Origin: Trachythela sp. YZ-2020
Taxonomy: Eukaryota; Cnidaria; Anthozoa; Malacalcyonacea; Clavulariidae
Assembly: GCA_016169945.1 (NCBI GenBank)
Contig: JADLSH010000112.1
Location: forward strand, 186,001-250,000
DNA length: 64,000 nucleotides
Direction of reading: 5' to 3'
In this document: positions 46,701-56,395 of the stretch, piece after piece
Layout of the letters: each line of letters starts with the position of its first letter
Numbering within the stretch: position 1 is the first letter of the stretch
The notes under the pieces: model-generated
Told to the model about the DNA's origin: nothing
Databases searched by the model: none
Seen by the model: only the letters and a program-made list of their open reading frames with translations
Position numbers and translations under genes: made by a program

Positions 46701-47725
46701 TGGTCACAGGCACACAAACAAGTTATAGATCGACACCTGGTCATAATGTAAAATCCAAATTGGTACCATTGCACAACCTTTAATTAGCATGACATAGTAT
46801 GTACAGGTACTTCACACTTTATTCTATTGCAAACTTTAGGCTCACGAAAAAGGCTTTTTGCTCATGGTACTATTGGCGTCCTTCCAAGAAGAAGTATGTC
46901 TAAAATTGTATTTCTTAACATGGTTATGTGGAAATGGAAAATTATCACACTTACAGCAAGCAATCTCATCAGTTTCAGCCAGACTGCTAACTTTGTTAAC
47001 TACGCACCGAATATTTTTTCCCCCAAAATATGTGCTCACATATATGTCGTATACGAGACAAAATGTGCACATTTAGACGAGGACTTATCTAAGAAATCTC
47101 TGTGTTGAAAGTGCACATGACTTCAATTATCAATTATTTCTTCAGAACTTTTTTTCCTCGCGAGGTTTGAAATCAGCTCTCACTATATTCAGAGATTCAG
47201 TCACCTAGTGAAATACTTACGTAGGGCGCATCCAGGCGCATTCTTGCTATGACAAATGCAAGAAATGTGGGCAAACGAGCCCAAGAAAAAACAGTTGGTC
47301 ACATGAATGGGTTCAATGCGATTGTTGTGACGGATGGTACCACTTGTAAGTAAAATTCTCAATATAGTAATTGGTTATAATTGGATCTTATGCACAAATA
47401 TCCTAGTTATATCAATTCATCTTATGCGTCCATTCCCTAATTTTCCAAGCCCGCTCCAATTAATAAAGCGTCTGTGGAGGAGGTAGTCAATTCATAATGG
47501 ACATATCTGTAGCTGTAGTGTTGACATGGATTAATTGTTGCCAGCTCAATGCAACAGGGGAAAAAACTATCCCATTTTTATGAGTAGCATATTTGAAAAT
47601 TGTACTAAACTTTTAAATTAATATACTGTGTGCATTTATTTGTCAACAGGGAATGTGAAAAATTGAAGAGCATCCCATGCCAAGAAAAGTGGTATTGTAG
47701 AGACTGTTTATGTACTATAAAATAA
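34721..47725 (+). CDS. multi-exon P-loop-NTPase-like protein with C-terminal PHD finger
   Basis: Visible exons: 34721-34774, 34869-35031, 39402-39634, 40569-40675, 41857-42069, 42447-42635, 42780-42885, 43079-43240, 43488-43634, 43727-43807, 44506-44689, 44958-45091, 45334-45398, about 45882-45950, 46156-46348, 46840-46893, 47225-47345, 47650-47725. Most junctions keep the frame. Candidate NTPase motifs are NVGKSLTL (Walker A-like, GxxxxGK incomplete), LIVMIDDP (Walker B-like) and GSLLLTSNTD (sensor-1-like). A Ser/Asp-rich linker leads to a PHD finger split over the last two exons: CKKC, CDCCDGWYHL/EC, WYCRDC, then TAA 47723. Damage: a frame break in exon 2, a 56-bp duplication in exon 5, an unresolved junction near 44700-44958, and TAG at 46234. 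I do not recognise the family; it may be a transposon gene or a decaying host gene. Confidence 0.65.
36685..37545. repeat. second copy of the TAGTCAATTGAAACCCC MITE, inverted and interrupted
   Basis: On the minus strand from 37545: AGTCAATTGAAACCCC, then GGTTTTAACAGGATTTTGC. After an insert (36939-37474) it resumes with AACACACTTGCCATCATGC, GACACAAAGGCCGGGATAAA and TTCCCTGTAAC, collinear with 20198-20624. The far end is lost. Confidence 0.8.
36939..37474. repeat. MITE nested in the second MITE copy
   Basis: Ends are the inverted pair CTGCAGAGTATGGCA (36939-36953) and TGCCATACTCTGCAG (37460-37474). The host MITE sequence is continuous on either side. Confidence 0.75.
37677..37782. repeat. short TTAACCCATTAA MITE, copy 1
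   Basis: Left TAACCCATTAACTGGCAGTA, right GCCAGTAAATTAATGGGTTA; about 106 bp, nearly all foldback. Related copies are at 41595 and 43290. Confidence 0.8.
38152..38215. repeat. perfect 30-bp palindrome with 4-nt loop
   Basis: The arms 38152-38181 and 38186-38215 are exact reverse complements (beginning CCACATAATAGCTGAAGTCA) around GAGA. Confidence 0.97.
38436..38827. repeat. ~390-bp MITE with GTTTATATGGAAGCC ends
   Basis: Left GTTTATATGAAAGCCAGGCT; the right end read inward is GTTTATATGGAAGCCGGGCT. Internal copies of GTTTATATG(A/G) also occur, with GGGATGA and GCGAGATCTC motifs, giving a multi-hairpin structure. Confidence 0.85.
41595..41650. repeat. TTAACCCATTAA MITE, copy 2 (one end)
   Basis: TTAACCCATTAACTGGCAGT then ACCCTACCACTGACGAGC; only one terminal half is clear. 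Confidence 0.7.
41958..42069 (+). repeat. 56-bp tandem duplication inside an exon
   Basis: Two adjacent copies beginning AGACAACATCCCACAATGCT (41958, 42014), identical over their length as far as I can read, inside the exon with the Walker-A-like motif. Fifty-six is not a multiple of three, so the second copy is read in another frame. Confidence 0.95.
43290..43368. repeat. TTAACCCATTAA MITE, copy 3
   Basis: Left GAACCCATTTCCTGGCAATG, right GTACTGCCAGTTAATGGGTT; about 79 bp, in an intron of the NTPase-PHD gene. Confidence 0.75.
43924..44386. repeat. hAT-type MITE with 8-bp target duplication
   Basis: The inverted ends CAGAGACGTAGC...GCTACGTCTCTG are flanked by TAGTACTA on both sides (43916-43923, 44387-44394). 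The interior is G/C-run rich. It lies in an intron. Confidence 0.95.
45478..45772 (-). repeat. tRNA-derived SINE, diverged copy
   Basis: Collinear with 55817-56187 on the minus strand: GTCAGCCAATGCTCT, TCCTCCCACAGAGAATATTG and AGCTCAGCTCTCAGCTG are recognisable. The tRNA-like 5' part is worn. Located in an intron of the NTPase-PHD gene. Confidence 0.7.
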
Positions 47726-48161
47726 TTGCCCAATTCAGACTAAGATTATATTTAAATTTATGTTAAAGTTATTCTCATTAATAGTTATTCAATTCATGTA
47801 ATCATTTTAGTTACCATAATTATTAAAAAATAAGCAATCATGAAGACAATAGTCTTTTTGTAATTTGTATATTACTTTCTACATAGACGCGACTCTCGAT
47901 CCTAAAACTGATCGCGATGAATTCTCGATGAATTCTCATATTACGATAAGTAGAAGAACACATCAATTAACAAACCTTTATTGATGTATTTTAAAAGCAT
48001 CCCGCTTGTCCACAAAATATTATAAAATAGAACAACAAATTTCCCAGTTATGTTTCGATCATTGATATACAGAAACTCGGTTTTCACTTGTTTCCATCTA
48101 TCAAACTGATGTTACGCATTTTCAAAGATTTTTTTACGCATTTTCATAGATTTGCATATAG

Positions 48162-48206
48162 TTTAGGGTTAGGTTTTGGGTTAGGGTAGGTTTTAGGGCT
48201 AGGGTC
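48162..48206 (+). repeat. degenerate TTAGGG-like patch
   Basis: TTTAGGGTTAGGTTTTGGGT followed by TAGGGTAGGTTTTAGGGCTA; variants of the metazoan telomere unit. Confidence 0.7.
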
Positions 48207-48294
48207 AGTTACAAAGTTTCTAACTTTACTTCAAAGTTGAAAAAATGAGGTAACGTCAGTTTGGTAGATGGAAACAAGTGGCGACCAGCACAAC

Positions 48295-48725
48295 TAGTGA
48301 TGGGCGATACCACCAGTATCGGATTCGATACGATACCGATTACTTTTTCATAAAGGTATCGATTACCCAAACGATTACTTCCTCCAATTTTCAACATAAT
48401 AAATGTAAGTCACTTTAGCAAACTGTTAAACAAGTAGCCTTCTACAGTAATTAATAGTAACGATTTATTTCAGAAGTTACATATTCCCGCCTTTTTCATA
48501 ATTTATTCTGTTGGGGAGGTCAGGAATATTAATAAGGGAAGTGGATAGAATGTCTCAATGTCAAACAAAGTAAATGAAGTTTGATTTAAATTGATAAATG
48601 CAGCAAAATACAAAAAAAGTACCTAAATTGTTTTGGAAATAACCATGAAAACTACAGGATTATAATGGGCCTGGTATCGGATGGTATAGATACCAAGTAA
48701 TCGGTAATCGCCCAACTTATCACTA
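48295..48725. repeat. hAT-type MITE with 8-bp target duplication
   Basis: Starts TAGTGATGGGCGATACC and ends CGCCCAACTTATCACTA; flanked by AGCACAAC on both sides (48287-48294, 48726-48733). The interior has repeated GGTATCGAT-like words. Confidence 0.95.
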
Positions 48726-49189
48726 AGCACAACTCGTCGCAAATGCAAAATATCTAAGAAGTTTATAAAAAGAAACCAAAAACGGGAGCTGAATTTCCTG
48801 ACTCACGTTCCCTGGTTACCTAGAAAAACTACGAGGTTATTTGTTTGACAATTAGTTACATTGCAAATACAATCAATCTCTATCAGGCGATCACTCATAT
48901 CAAAAACAAAAATCCAGGACCTTTTTAAGAATTCGTTCATGGAAGAGGTCCTGGTAGGGATTTAGGATATTGATGGGATATTTGCCTTTTTGGGTAAAAT
49001 TACAGATTATTAGAACATGAGATACCAGGTTATGGATTACTTTCAGTTGAAAAGTTCTTACGTACTGGATGTCTGCACATTTAATTTACATCTGGGATTA
49101 AATTGAAAATAATAAAATTAATAGTTGGTTGGAAATTTAAAAGGGTTTCTCTTACAGTAACTCTTAACTTACATTACATGTATAACTTG

Positions 49190-49390
49190 CAACAAATCTG
49201 TAGCAGACATGTACCAACACTGTTTCAACACCTTGCTAACTTTCAGCATGTGTTCGCACTGCTTGACAAGTTGTCAACAGCTTGTTTACTGAACAGACCA
49301 GGTACGACTTGTTATGTTAAGGCAGCTCAACAACGACAACAAGTTGTTAACACGTTATGAGTGACAACCTTGTACTCTGTAGAAGGTTGA
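49190..49390. repeat. CAAGTTGT/ACAACTTG-rich repeat patch
   Basis: Words such as GACAAGTTGTCAACAGCTTG and ACAACAAGTTGTTAACACG resemble the patch at 33150-33420. Confidence 0.6.
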
Positions 49391-50320
49391 GCTGCAATTC
49401 TTTACAAAATAATTCCTTATAAATCCATAAAAATATAATACACCTGGCTTGAGTAACTTAAATTAATGTTTTGTAACAACAAAATGTTGTTAATATATTG
49501 TCTGATTATATAACAGTCAGAAATATGCCTGGTTTCGTACATGTCAGATGGAATAAAATTCAATAACTTTTTAGGAGGAACTGTACAAGGAAATTTGGGG
49601 GAGATAAGCATTTAAGCATTTAATAGAAGTCTGTAAAAACTGTATAATCATGCAACGTCCAGACAAAATGCACTACATACTATTAATAGTTTAAAACATC
49701 TTTAGTAATAGGCATATAACTTGAAATAATATAAAAGACAACTATAAATTTAATACTTGCTTTACTTTTGGTCCTCGACTTGCTCATAAAAGTTCGATTA
49801 TCACACAGGTTTAATCCAATATAAACCAACATTTGGTTCCATCAGTGTTCATCTGTACTGTGCAGTAAATTGTCGAAATACATGATTATACAGCAAACCA
49901 ACATAATGGTGTCTCTTTCCAAAACAACTTTGAAACACATTACACAGGATCCACACCCACATGACATGTTGGAAATAGATAATTCCTCATATAGCAGTTT
50001 GCACCCCATAAGAGACAATGTAATATAACCATATTATTTTGAAACAACCATTTTGTTGAAGTAAATATACATTTCTGTGTACTCCAGCTGTTCAGATGGT
50101 ACCAGTCAGTGTAATGATTAACATTAAGCTCAGTAAGAATTCCAAAACTATATAACAAAAAATAAATATTTAGTCTGTGAAGTTGCCTGTGTAAAGCAAA
50201 AAAGGGGGAGGGGGATACTGAAAATTTTAAAGAACAAAACTTACCATTTTATCTTGCCAACAATCACATTTTCATATATACAGTGTCAGTGATAAGGAGT
50301 AAATTTGAAAATGAAATGTG

Positions 50321-50850
50321 TTAAACATCAGGCCAATGCATATCTGCAGAGAAAAAAGTAAAAAATAATGTTGGTGCTCCAACACTAATTATAATAGCTT
50401 TGAGTTCCTCTCTTACTCTATTCCAGTAAGCATTAGTACCAGCAATATTGCCAACATACCTAGATACTTTAGACATAAATACATTAGCAGTGTTACTGGC
50501 TTGTGCTTCACCTGGGTTTTGTCTAAGGAATATCCCACTTTGCTGTAAGATTCGTTTTCTTTGAATCATATTAAAAGCCCAGTAAGAAAATCTGGGATGG
50601 TTGGCAAAACGATAGAGCCATTTACCATCAGTAATTTCAGCAACCTTTAAAAGATGCTTTATTCGTTCCTTTCTCATTTTCAGAAAGCTGATGTCTAACA
50701 GCTTCAATGTCCTGTTGTTGTTGTTCACCAACAGGTAAAAAACTACTCATTTCAGTAGAGTAATGATAAACAATATCATCTGAGGGGTTATCATCACTCA
50801 GGTGCTAAAAATGACTGGGTAAGGTTTCACAGTGTACATTAATGCATTAA
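50321..50850 (-). pseudogene. Helitron replicase/helicase N-terminal (Helitron_like_N) relic
   Basis: The minus-strand frame 50731-50321 has [40 protein letters not shown] and [19 protein letters not shown], the typical Helitron_like_N series that precedes the HUH endonuclease. In another frame just upstream, [20 protein letters not shown] matches the usual SFLP start of these proteins, so one frameshift separates them near 50700. The HUH and SF1 helicase parts are absent. Helitrons transpose by rolling circle; this fragment cannot. Confidence 0.8.
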
Positions 50851-50931
50851 AAATAATTTACAATGATTTTAAGACGAATTGGCCAGGTTTTTGGCGTTAA
50901 TGCTACTCACAATGATTTTGGGTTTTTTTAA

Positions 50932-51790
50932 CTGACCCAAAATTTTGAAAAACAAAGACATTGCACTTTTCTAACTGCCTTGCAGGGAATAATAAGCGAG
51001 TTCTCACGGAACTTTTGACAAATAGATTGCCAATGAGCTCTTCGAAAATATTCAAACTTGTATCTGTGAAAATCTTGTATTGTTGAAGCGTAAAACAGTT
51101 CCAAAGTCAAAATATGCGTTCTTATATGTATATTTTCGTAAAATAAAGCTACTTCTGGTGCAAATACTTTAGGTTTCCGATATTTCAACATACTTTGCAG
51201 ATAATTAGTGCTTAAACCTTTAAAGGTTGATAATAAAATACTTTCCTGCAAGGCCACCGAAGTTTCACATTCGGCAAGTAAATAGATCGTAAAATAAGCG
51301 CCATTTCTGTCGAATGAGCCCTTGTTCTAACTACAGCAGTTCCCCACATAGCCATGACAACGAGAGACGCTCAAAATGGCGATCATAATAACTTGTAGAG
51401 CATAATACATATTTTCAGACACATTTTGCTTTGCGCACGCTTCAAACCGGCATTTTAATACACATAAAGTATATACACATTTGATAGATGTCAATGTATA
51501 AGTGAAAACAGAATGCACAGAACCATTGGTGACCAAAATCTCTATATAACTTTGTATTGTAGGCTAGCACCGTAGCACGTTTATATCATCCAAGATATAG
51601 CAAAAGGCTGCTAACTAACTGTAAATTCCACAGACAATATTGCGCAGGATAAATTGTTGAGTGCTATGATGAAACAAGAGACTGATTTATATTCTGTCAA
51701 AATTAGACCCACGTATTCAAAATTTAGGCACCAGATCCAAAATTTGCTTCAATAGACTAACGTCTAGAAGTGCGCTCATAGCTAAAATGC
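50932..51790. other. no recognised gene
   Basis: A minus-strand frame at 51257-50928 (109 codons, starts MALQESILLSTF) has no family I can name and no supporting neighbour; it may be Helitron-internal or random. Confidence 0.3.
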
Positions 51791-54000
51791 ATCAAATTTT
51801 GTACTTTATCGGCATGGCAATAAGTCTTGTTCACCCACATGTGTGGATTTGCCAAGACAGCGATTTGGCGAATTAGAGATTCCGTAATCATAATAAAGCG
51901 CAAAGACAATGAAACGCCATATCAACATCACATGCGTACAGTTCAAGTGATCCATGAACGTTTCTGCCAAATGTTCCCAAGCAAGAAGTTCGAAATTGAC
52001 TTTAAGACATTTAACAAGAAACTGCCAGACTTGCACAAAAAGTTTAGCAACTGGAATCCCAGGAAAAAAACTGAACGTGGGCAATATTTCGAACCATTCT
52101 CCGCAGATAACTGGAAGGCATTATCTGTCGAACAAAAGGCTGAGCATAGCTTGATGAATTGTTCTGGCTGTTTCCACAAATACTCAGTCTACAAGTCGTT
52201 CTTTCCCGTACAGTCCAAGAAATTTAAAGATGTCTGAAAGAAAATGCAGTGATCTTGGCCCAAAATATTGTGGCTAACACAAGTCAACAACTCTGCAAAG
52301 TGAAATGCACCCAACACAAGTATCAAGCTGGTGCTCAGAAAGTTTACGACGAGATAAACCCAGTTTTCCAGTCAGTGTTTAACGTAATGCTTGAGAAAGC
52401 CCTGTCGACGCTTCCAAGTAAGAGTGCAGATGAAAAAAAACCAGAAAGACGGGAAAAATTACATCAGGCGAAGACTTGCATGGAAGAACACTGGAAGAAT
52501 ACATCTGTAATGAGGTATGTTAATTATAACGTTAATTAAAAATATATTTTAATAAACGTAGTGCAACGCGGTAAATTCTAACTGTCCGTAAAGGTTTACT
52601 TAAATCTTTAGTGAAATATATTGCTGGGGAAGCTGTTAAAGTAGAACAATGTTATCTCATAATTTAGGTGTTATGGAAACCGCCAATCTTTGGCAGCCAC
52701 ACAGCAATCACGCCTTGCCATGGCATTTGAGAGTAAGAAAGCTGCAAAACAACGAAACGATATGACCACCAGCACAACAAAGCGAAATCCTGTTGGAAAT
52801 CTGAACAACAATATCCTGATGGTATCATTGTCAACTGGTCAGATCTGGCTCGACAACACAACATCATAAACACTAAGGGGGGACTTGCAAAGAATGGAGG
52901 TCAGATAGCTCAAGAATTGTTAAAATCAGGAGTTAACATAAACAGGTTTAAGCATCAGCATGATGGAAGTGATGAGCGAATCCGGAGAAGGAAACTCAGA
53001 GGTGGTGTCCCTTACATATCATTTTCCTATCCTTACATACCACAACAGGTACACTTCATATAAACTCATTGTGCAAGCTAATTGATTATGATAGTCATCA
53101 CACTGTATACATGCATGTTAACTTGGTGGTAAGGATACCAAGCGCACATTTGATTATAGATGTGCAATTATTATCCTTGCAAAGCATTCCTCAAAGATTG
53201 TATCATCCAACCTTGTCCAGCAACTACTGACCACCTTAGTAGAAATTCAAAGCATTGCATACAGTTTGGAAGTTGAGAGGTCACCGAAATCAGTCCTACG
53301 TTTTCACAACATGACAAACTGTAGGCAATGCTTTGAATTTCTACTAAGGTGGTCAGTAGTTGCTGGACAAGGTTGGATGATACAATCTTTGAGGAATGCT
53401 TTGCAAGGATAATAATTGCACATCTATAATCAAATGTGCGCTTGGTATCCTTACCACCAATGGTTTGAGTGTGCAACTCAGGTGCTTGACCAGAACGGTG
53501 TGGCACCAGTCGAATTTGCTAGCTCTGTGCATGAACTTTTAACAAACGCTGCACCAACAAATTGCGGCAAAACATTCCTTCTGAAACCACTACAAACTAT
53601 GTTCAACACCTTTAGCAACCCTGCTAACGACAAGTACACTTTTGTTGGTGCAGCGGGCGTGGACATTATTTTCCTAAACGACTTTCGATGGGACAGGGAA
53701 GTGATACCATGGATGGGTTTGTTGTTGTTATTGGAAGGTCAGTCGGTGCACTTTCCTACGCCCAAGAACCACTACAAAGATGACATTTGTCTGACACGCG
53801 ACACCCCAATTTTTGCAACCGGTAAAGCTGTTACACTCTCAAAGGTCCCTACAATGCTCACAACCCAATCGAAGATGAAATGATGGCGAGTTGCTGGAAG
53901 GTTTTCAAGTTTTTCTACCAAATTCCTTTGAAAAATCAAAGAGAACTGGCTCACAATCAACAAACTGGAAGAAGCAAGCTTCGGGGACAGAATGGTTTAG
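51791..54000 (+). pseudogene. SF3-helicase-like P-loop NTPase gene, frameshifted and split by a palindrome
   Basis: Pieces in order: 51827-52234 (FCQMFPSKKFEIDFKTF, WKALSVEQKAEHSLMNC), a 1-nt slip, 52235-52515 (LKENAVILAQ, YDEINPVFQSVFNVML; donor AG/GTATGT), exon from 52669 (CYGNRQSLAATQQSRLAMAF), a slip near 52800, then GGLAKNGGQIAQELLKSG to a donor at 53048. After a 146-bp inverted repeat comes the NTPase: APTNCGKTFLLKPL (Walker A), VDIIFLNDFRWD (Walker B), TPIFATGK, and, after another slip near 53865, WKVFKFFYQIPLKNQ. I know this combination as a repetitive cnidarian family. The basic residues before the P-loop are deleted. The gene is dead. Confidence 0.75.
53123..53460. repeat. 146-bp near-perfect inverted repeat with 46-nt loop
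   Basis: Arm 1 53123-53268 and arm 2 53315-53460 are reverse complements with one mismatch seen (CATTGCATAC versus CATTGCCTAC). It sits exactly upstream of the NTPase exon, whose 5' part may lie in arm 2. No transposon-type ends or target duplication seen. Confidence 0.97.
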
Positions 54001-54083
54001 TTTAGTTGTTTGGTTTTCACAAGAGAATTGTATAATCTTTCTAGTTTAGTTGTTTGGTTTTCACAAGAGAATTGTATAATTTT
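53998..54083 (+). repeat. 44-bp tandem duplication
   Basis: TAGTTTAGTTGTTTGGTTTT repeated at 53998 and 54042, each followed by CACAAGAGAATTGTATAAT; it overlaps the end of the NTPase pseudogene. Confidence 0.95.
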
Positions 54084-54151
54084 GACTTGTGATGGTTGTG
54101 TCATGCCGCAAAGTCCCAGCGCCATTTGATTGGTCGCGATAGAAGAAAAAC

Positions 54152-54590
54152 CTAATATTTTATCCTCTGACCTCGGCGCTTAATAATAAGTCCTACTCTT
54201 TTGTCCATAGACTCGATGATTGTATCAATTGTTTTAGCACTAAAGTTGAGCATGCAATTCTTTACTCTTTCACTGAATTCATCAAAATTTTCCTTTGCGA
54301 TTTGTCTGGTGATGACCTCTTTCTTTAGCTCTTTGCATACGAGATGAAAAAAGTTTTCAATTGGATTAGATCCGGACTGCGTGACGGAATGGTGAAAAGT
54401 TCTGCGTCTATTTGTGTCCACATATTGCGTGCAATTGCAGCATTTTGGCAAGGACAACCATCCATTAGAAAAACTTTGTCAATTGGGTTGGAGCTTGCAG
54501 CAAATGCTTGTTTAAATTCTTGTCTTATTATTTATCGCTTCCTTTCCTTAACACTAGGTCTGCAAGATATCTTGTAACGATTAGCTCTGT
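54152..54590 (-). pseudogene. Tc1/mariner-like (DDE_3) transposase C-terminal fragment
   Basis: Minus strand: VFLMDGCPCQNAAIARNMW (second catalytic Asp), FTIPSRSPDL, then, after a frame change near 54365, NPIENFFHLVCKELKKEVIT (third acidic residue) and SMDKRVGLIIKRRGQRIKY, the usual C-terminus with stop. The N-terminal half is missing. Confidence 0.8.
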
Positions 54591-55086
54591 TTTCTGTGCG
54601 CGAACGTTGCGCAAATGACCAAGTCAGACAGCAACTGGAATAATTATGGCAATGTGCGTCTTGCGCAACGCACATGCAGATTTATTAATTTTTGAAAACA
54701 ATGAGATAATTATTAACATAAATTATTAACCGAAGTTAATTATTAAAAGTTTGCACAGAAAAGGTGGGTCAATAAATGTGGAATTTTTATCTAAGATAAA
54801 GTGGTTATAAAGTGGAATTTTTACAAATACACTCTAGTTATAACTAATATCTTTTGTGAAAAGCAAGAAAATTTTACGTAAGATACCATATATCATATTG
54901 TCGAGTCAGTGAAAATATGAGTAGGCCTAAAATCAGAGACAGAGACAATCTTGGACAAAATATATCCAGACAAGTCGCATTTCACCCCTCCGCCCTTCCA
55001 CAGTGTTGTAAATTCATGAAAACATTTGGATTTTGGACATTTATACAACCTACAACTGCTACAACGACATTGCAAGAGGGGGAAGC
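54591..55086. other. unassigned AT-rich spacer
   Basis: No gene recognised. A plus ORF at 54917-55183 overlaps the tandem repeat and the antisense of the kinase relic and is not supported. Confidence 0.4.
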
Positions 55087-55087
55087 G

Positions 55088-55145
55088 GGGATTTCGCACT
55101 TGTCTGGTAATGTGCAGGGATTTCGCACTTGTCTGGTAATTTTTG
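55088..55145 (+). repeat. 29-bp tandem duplication
   Basis: GGGATTTCGCACTTGTCTGG repeated at 55088 and 55117. Confidence 0.95.
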
Positions 55146-56395
55146 GCCAAGATTGTAGCTTTCCCAAAAATATATTATTATAATACATTGCCTGTCCAAA
55201 CACATCTCTTATACCCAGTGTTGAAACTTTCTGGTCAAGCCTAGCAGCAAAGTTTCTTGCAAGATGGTGCATCTGCACAACTTTTCTGGTATGGTCTTCA
55301 ACAGTTTGCTGAGTAATTTTAATCTCTTTGAGGGCACTTTCCTTGTATCTCTTAATAACCCATTCAGCATTCGAGAATTCCTTGGTGTTTCATGTTGCTT
55401 TGTATGCTTTCCTAAATGCACCTTCACCAAGTACCTCACTTGCTACGATAAATTCAACAGGGATGGGTATCTTCGACCAAAGTGGAAGGTGTAAAGATCC
55501 ACACAAGTTGCATTTGAGGGCATTACTCTTCCCAACTTTAATATGGTAGAGACCGATAGACTTTTTGGGATAGCTTTTTTTTTCTTCGCCTTTTGTGTTA
55601 TACAGGGACTTTATTCCTGCAGAGCGAGATACAGTTTCTGATGCAATACCACGGTTTCTGGTTTCCAGGTATTCAACATCAGAATTGCCTTCATGTTTGA
55701 CGCTGCTATACTCGTCAGTCAGGCATCTGGCTCTCTTTCGACTAGGAAGTTCATATGCATCACGGTCAGCTTCGATAAAACGCACATGGATGAGCTTCAT
55801 GTTCGGTATTTGCTTAATAGTAAGTAAGCAGTAAGTAAGAAAGTAAGCAGGGGTGCTTATTATCCTTACTTGCAGCTGAGAGCTAAGCTGAATTGCGAAG
55901 GAAACAGCTCAATGTGACCAAGTCGAAGGCTTTCTAGGGCGCATATGGCAGCCACCTTTTGCTTGCCATCACGGAGCACAGCTACGATGGAAGGGCCAAT
56001 TAGGGGTTAAACCCAACCCACCCTGTCAATGTTCCCTGTGGGAGGAAACCGGAGTACCCGGAGAAAACCCACAACTTTCGGCAGAGCGTTGACTAACTCT
56101 TTTCACATGGCTATCATAACTTGAACCCACAATATCATAGGTGAAAGGTGTGTGCTCTGATGATTGCGCCACCGAAGCCCCATGATACTAGTACATGACG
56201 GTCCCTGCTCTCCAGCAACAATATCACAAATCGTGTTTGGACCAATTTTGGACGTAAAATGCTTCAGGCAAGTGCGTTTTATGTTCTCCATGCTCATATC
56301 CTTTTCACCAAACTGCACAAATTGGCGCGGCCCAACTCTGCTCTACTTTTGTGCCTTGCCCGAGACATCTGAGCTCAGGCGTTGTACAACTATTT
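55146..56395 (-). pseudogene. alpha-kinase (MHCK/EF2K type) gene relic split by a SINE
   Basis: The first part on the minus strand (56395-56190) has SSDVSGKAQK, an in-frame TAG, RVGPRQFVQFGEKDMSMENI and CDIVAGEQGPSC. After the SINE the same protein resumes with MKLIHVRFIEADRDAYELPS (55800). The kinase domain starts VEFIVASEVLGEGAFRKAYK (about 55450) with the Gly-rich motif. A frameshift near 55390 leads to WVIKRYKESALKEIKITQQT (conserved Lys) and VVQMHHLARNFAARL. The frame stays open to about 55150; the catalytic core beyond is missing. Alpha-kinases phosphorylate Ser/Thr in helical targets; this copy is non-functional. Confidence 0.8.
55817..56187 (-). repeat. tRNA-derived SINE with conserved central domain
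   Basis: On the minus strand: GGGGCTTCGGTGGCGCAATC (A-box region), GTGGGTTCAAG (B box), then GTTTTCTCCGGGTACTCCGG and TTTCCTCCCACAGGGAACAT, a block I recall as a widely conserved metazoan SINE central domain (Nin/Meta-SINE type). The tail is a CTTA repeat (55817-55850). Inserted in the alpha-kinase relic. Copies at 6205 and 45478 belong to the same family. Confidence 0.85.

Larger units (their letters stand above)
47726..50320. other. intergenic, repeats only
   Basis: No gene seen. Contains the telomere-like patch (48162-48206), a hAT-type MITE (48295-48725) and the CAACTTGTTGACAAC-rich patch (49190-49390). Confidence 0.5.

Noticed and set aside
50928..51257. 109-codon minus ORF near the Helitron relic
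   Set aside because: No Helitron or other motif recognised; kept only as an unassigned region.
53171..53506. minus ORF of 111 codons
   Set aside because: Lies across the inverted repeat; its length is a product of the palindrome.
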